From contig CP141143.1 in assembly GCA_035235625.1 (NCBI GenBank), positions 20,629,092-20,693,091 of the forward strand: a stretch of DNA of 64,000 bases. Reading direction: 5' to 3'. The DNA is from Saururus chinensis. Taxonomy: Eukaryota; Streptophyta; Magnoliopsida; Piperales; Saururaceae. The position numbers and the translations under genes were made by a program. Below the pieces are notes generated by a model. The model was given only the letters and a program-made list of their open reading frames with translations, had not been told where the DNA came from and searched no databases. This document shows positions 59,602-64,000 of this stretch, in pieces (the stretch's first letter is position 1; the number at the start of each line of letters is the position of its first letter).

Positions 59602-62375
59602 TCATGAGGACTCATCCAGCCCCAGGATAGAAGTGAGCCATTTGCAGACATCATCCATCTCTTCTGGGATAGAGTAGTGTCCTAGGCTGAACATAAAGAG
59701 AGATTAAACTTTACAGATTGTTCATATGACATCATGGCAAAGTAAATTGTAACAAACATATAAACTAATTTATCATACCCTCTGTATGTTTTGAAAGTAA
59801 GATTTTGAAATCCAGTCGAAGTTAGAACTTCTGCAGATTTTTCTCCATATTTAAAAGAGACAACATCATCTCCTGCAAGAGTAATAGAATTGTTATTCCC
59901 TACTTCAATTATAAAATGCATGTCATATAGTAATATTTACATCATCTGATGGTGTTGCATATGAAACATGCCATTAATCAGGAAGTGTCCAACTGCATTT
60001 AGAAAGTGCATTGATTGCTGCAATGACAAGGCATCTCGCCAATACACACTTAGCCAAATATCTTCTTCTAATCAGCTCAGTAGACTAGGACTAAAAGTTT
60101 GTGTGAAGAGACATAGGTACTTGTGGTTTGTATATCCCTGATTTACTTCGTGTTATTATGGGATGAGATGGGTAAAGAATGGGAGGAATGGAGGAAGAGA
60201 GGTATAGACTTGGACTGAAGTTTTGTGAAAAGAGACTTACGTACTTGTGGTTTGCATATTCCTGATTTACTTCGTGTTATCATTAGATGAGATGGTTAAG
60301 GAGTGGGGAGCAATGATTAGAGGAAAATATTTAGCTCTAAGTGTGCATTGGCAAAATGCCTTTTCATGCACCAATGGGATTCAACCCTAGGACCTTCCAA
60401 AACCATAGAGAACCAACCAGCATACCAAAAGCTGGATCGACTACATTCCACCTGGAGAATTAAGATATACATATTTACGTTGCATGACAACTAAATAAAC
60501 ATCTTACAGAAAAGTGTCATATATACCCTTTAAGTTTTCCACATTTTTGTCAACAAGGAAAGATTAATCATAAAGCAACTTCCTGTAGTAAAGATATTCA
60601 AAGTTTGTAATCCATTTAATCAGTAACAGCAAGAGAACACCTTTTCCATGGCAGAGTAAAAGATGAAGGGATGCAGCATTACTCTCAGCTTCTGGTGACT
60701 CTTCCATCTTTGCTTTCAAGCTCCTGGAAAATAACAGCAATTGGGTGGTTCACAAATTAAACAGTCAAAGAACCCCTCTAAACAAAGATAAATATAACTG
60801 CAGTATTATTGATATGAAATATGCACCGTGAACATGGAAGCCAGCCACTTAGACAAACAGCTGCACTTAGTTTAACCGGATACCGGGTACTGTTGCCATA
60901 TTTACCATGAGCAGAACAAGTGGCAGAGTAAAGGGCAGTTGCAGCACCCATGCTGAAGCCACCAACTACAAGTTTGACTGCTTAGAAAAAGAACAATAAA
61001 GCAAATGTTACATAAGAGTTACTACATGAGTCAAGTTCCCTTTACCTTATCAATAAAGGGCATAGACATTCTTACAGAGTCCCAGGTTTGATTCCCCGTG
61101 GTGGTGGGCTTAGAATGTAGTTTCAGTTCCAACTAACCCCTCAACCACCATACTATTAATGAAAAAATAAAATTAAATAAAATAGAAGGTGTTGGATGAT
61201 CTGTCTATCTACATGTGTCTGCTTGGGCCAATCTGGGCTTCATATACGTTATTGGGCCATTCCTTGCCAGCTTTGAGCTTTTGAGGCAACTTAGTTTCTC
61301 ACAATGTATATCAAGCCTAGATCAACCCAAACACAAACAGACAGATGCATATAGACAGATCATCAGACTTTTTTTTGTTAAGGAACGACTCAATAATGTA
61401 TATCAAACCCAGATCAGCCCAAACAAACACATGAATAGAAGTTACTATAGGAGATAGAATTCAGCAGTTACAAGAGTGAAAGCACAGCTAGTTTATATTA
61501 GAATCTAGGAGGTAAACCAGAAGATAAACCTCACAGAGACTTGCAACAGCAAGATAGTTCTACAACCAACATCTACAACAACCTCATTCATCATGTTAAA
61601 TCACACAAGTATTTCTGAGTCCTCAGAATCTGTTATATTTACAAGTGTGTTACAGTGATGTCGAATATCACAAGAAGGTTTAACTAGGACAATTTCAACA
61701 TTTAATCATTCTAAACATGTAAGCCACATGGTTTTGCATTAGTGAACCACAGGTAATAGAGAACTACAGATATGAAATATGAAAAGCACAGAGAATCCAA
61801 TAGGAGAATAATGGCCCCATCGTAAAAAAAAAATTGTTAACTTTCTATATGAACAAATCCTGCATGCATTAACAAAAAAAAAGACAAAAGAATATATGAG
61901 CTCCTCCTAACAGAAACATACTATCAGAAGGTTCTGTTGATAACAAGTTTACAACATGTGCTGCTGAAGCATCCAAACCTTCAACATCATCAGGTCCATC
62001 CCCCGAAAGATCTCGAACATCAAACCCTGACTCATGAAACACGAAGACAGAGTTAAGAGTCAAAACCAGCGGATGCAAGGAAACTAGTAAATACAACTCC
62101 AACAATTACTGCAAAATGATTCAAGCTATCATACATCCAGTACAAGGAAATCCACCAAATATTGTTGCTGGGCGAGTAGGAGCTGTCGGACAAATCCATT
62201 TTATCTGCATTTTGTGAGAACCAGTGAATCAAAAACACTAGCAGTATCAGGAAAGGAACCAGAAACATCTTCCAAAAATAAAAAAGGGTTCTGAAAAGGT
62301 TTTTTTATTTAACAGATATATTGCACAAGACAACTTACATTAGGGAGGGGAAGGGTTTCTAAGAGCTGGGACCAG
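59602..62375 (-). CDS. Acyl-protein thioesterase-like alpha/beta hydrolase, 3' seven exons (partial)
   Basis: Minus-strand exons: 62339-62375, 62135-62204, 61922-62026, 60827-60977, 60641-60723, 59779-59872 and 59602-59686 (stop 59602-59604). All introns are GT-AG and phases are consistent. The protein part contains SWSQLLETLPLPN, IKWICPTAPTRP, IFGGFPCTGWFD and GPDDVEGLDASAAHV, the nucleophile elbow GGFSMGAATALYSA (catalytic Ser), the Asp region GDDVVSFKYGEKS and the His region LGHYSIPEEMDDV. These give the complete Ser-Asp-His triad of the lysophospholipase/acyl-protein thioesterase family, which removes acyl chains such as palmitate from proteins in the cytosol. The first about 60 residues (with the LHGLGD oxyanion motif) are not found up to 64000, so the 5' exons lie beyond the edge. 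The gene looks intact in what is visible. Confidence 0.9.
61030..61440. repeat. Dispersed repeat cluster in an intron of the thioesterase
   Basis: The segment 61076-61110 has 'agagtcccaggtttgattccccgtgg', close to a polymerase III B-box (GGTTTGATTCC). It continues to 'ggcaacttagtttctcacaatgtatatcaagcctagatcaacccaaac...agacagatgcatatagacagatcatc' (61285-61370), and a further copy of the 'aatgtatatcaaacccagatcagcccaaac' phrase follows at 61395-61430. The same family occurs at 59160-59515 and, inverted, at 16690-16880. SINE-like or TRIM-like origin is possible but not proved. Confidence 0.55.
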
Positions 62376-64000
62376 CTGCAAATGCAATCAGATCGATCAG
62401 CTCATGAAAAATTCATACCATTTTTTTATTTGGAATCAGTTCAAACTAGTAGTCATCCTTGAAACAAAGCTACCACACAAATTAAAGATAATTGAGGTAC
62501 TAAAAGCCGCAACTTAGCCTTCAGCCAGTGCATAAAAGACAAGACCGCGAGGAAGCATACAAAAATAATACATAAAAGTATGCATCACTAAGCTGTATAT
62601 AACCATTCTTGAACACTTCAAACATTAATTAAGATGTGATAAGCAAAGATACATCATCAGCCTAGAGAGGTTAATAAAGTGACCATACGGTTTAAAGGAC
62701 AGTCGTAGAATATAAAATATTCCCTTGGACCAACAAAAAAGTTCAAATTTTATTAAATGTAAAACTTAAGGAAGAGCATTTTTCATTTTGGCAGGTAAAG
62801 GTTAAAAAAAATTTCCTCGCATCCGTGCAGATTCAACAGTATTAGATTGGCTCCATGATGTGTGGTAATTGCTGAGAACCATTGTTTTTTACATGATTGT
62901 TAGTTGTGAGTCAAAAGACACTACATATTTTGGCAAGATCTAGGACATGTGAAAGTAGCAAAATGCTAAGCTCATTTATAAACCACAACGAGTATTTAGG
63001 GCCAGATAACCATGTTATCCAAAACTCTAAGAGCAACTCTCAGACGAAGTCAAAACTCTCTGAACGTGTGCACTGAAAGTTTCAAATTTGACATTGCACA
63101 TTGAATCAAAGAAGATCTCACTTGAACATACTCCAACAGAGTGATGCCCAGATTAAATTTGGATAATTAAAAGGCGAGGTTGCAATTTTGCATCTCTATG
63201 TTGAATTTATTCAAAGTTGCCTCTTAAATGCCGCTTTTAATAGATATACAGTTATGTATATGTTGACAAGATATGGTTTTTCATAATAGAGATTTCTGAA
63301 AAGTACGACTTGTTCCCAAGGTGATGCTTGTCCTAGCAATCGCTTGTCCATGATTTGATGCATTGTGGAATGTACATTTCGATGGACAAATAGGGATCTT
63401 TCCTTTTATATACCAAGAAATAACAAAACCAAGTCGCAAAAATTGTCCTCAAGGGACCATAAAAACAAGTGTTTTTCTTCTAAAGCAACAAAACAAGTGA
63501 CAAAGGATTGTCTAACCTACAATTCACTCAAAATGCCTTTATCCTGGAGAAAACCAAGGACCAATTTACATTCAACAAAATAATGCAATCACGCATCAGC
63601 TCCCACAATCTTGCTTTTGTAGAATTAGCTACCCAAGACAAATTTAAAATTCAGCTAACTTGTCAACTACTGAATAGTCCTGATCTCAAAGTCTTACATC
63701 TTCAACTCCTTCAACCCATTTAGACCTTTTCGCATCTGCTTCTATTGACAAGCTTGTCAATGTGATTCAAAAGGTATTGATGAATTTCAATGCCACCAAG
63801 TTGAATTGAATTTTCTTAACGAGCAATGCATTATTGAATAGACCATCAACCTTCATTTATTTCAATCATGCAATGGTGCTAACTTAGGAAATTTTGATGG
63901 GTGGCTAGAAAGTCATTAAATATTCTTTGTGTTGCAACCAATGTTTTAAAACCCGGCCCGGCCCTTGACCTGGATTGGTGGCCGGGTCGGTTCAACCCAG
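62376..64000. other. 5' intron or upstream DNA of the thioesterase gene; no exon seen
   Basis: No stretch encodes the missing N-terminal part of the thioesterase. Open frames at 63365-63723 show no family motif. The last 70 bases ('gttttaaaacccggcccgg...gggtcggttcaaccc') are the edge of a GGGTCGG-type repeat related to 30235-30300. Confidence 0.45.

Noticed and set aside
61076..61110. Possible tRNA gene because of a B-box-like GGTTTGATTCC
   Set aside because: No cloverleaf with matching acceptor, D and anticodon arms could be drawn; better explained as a tRNA-like retroelement fragment.

Overview
The window is nuclear DNA of a flowering plant. The genes are split by GT-AG introns, the proteins belong to plant-specific or plant-typical families (bHLH87-type transcription factor, M-gamma MADS-box, DTC mitochondrial carrier), and most of the remaining DNA is transposable-element sequence (Ty3/gypsy chromovirus, Ty1/copia remnant, long solo LTRs, Stowaway and Tourist MITEs). 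The clade within the angiosperms cannot be settled from the window. No rRNA, tRNA or CRISPR was found.

Layout. 1-3.56 kb: degenerate transposon DNA with a Ty1/copia remnant and one complete Stowaway MITE. 3.56-4.01 kb (+): last two coding exons of a mitochondrial dicarboxylate/tricarboxylate carrier. 7.06-18.82 kb (+): a complete ten-exon gene for a DEDD 3'-5' exonuclease/KH-domain protein (339 aa); intron 5 holds a whole antisense Reina-like chromovirus (9365-15188) and intron 6 an inverted-repeat element. 19.7-20.0 kb: nested MITEs. 23.7-25.6 kb (+): bHLH87-like gene with a 5'UTR intron. 29.4-29.9 kb (-): DUF674 remnant. 30.9-41.0 kb: nested LTRs. 42.5-43.2 kb (-): single-exon M-gamma MADS gene lying between two local tandem duplications. 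44.2-46.9 kb: two TIR elements, one carrying a ~590-bp GGN repeat. 48-49.4 kb: 138-bp tandem repeat and an (AT)n tract. 49.9-51.9 and 52.8-55.9 kb: two solo LTRs. 57.0-57.6 kb (+): broken GT64 glycosyltransferase. 58.06-58.45 kb (-): RNase H-like remnant. 59.6-62.4 kb (-): seven 3' exons of an acyl-protein thioesterase whose 5' part lies beyond the window.

The host genes are unrelated in function and form no cluster. The main story is transposon architecture. There are four elements with exact 5-bp target-site duplications, one more with a near-exact duplication and one with a weakly supported left boundary. One LTR is nested cleanly inside another. Several small inverted-repeat elements share GC-rich, low-complexity cores. 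I saw no convincing candidate for a wholly new functional system. The best leads are the chromovirus with TA...CA termini, the long-LTR family, and the GC-core inverted-repeat elements.
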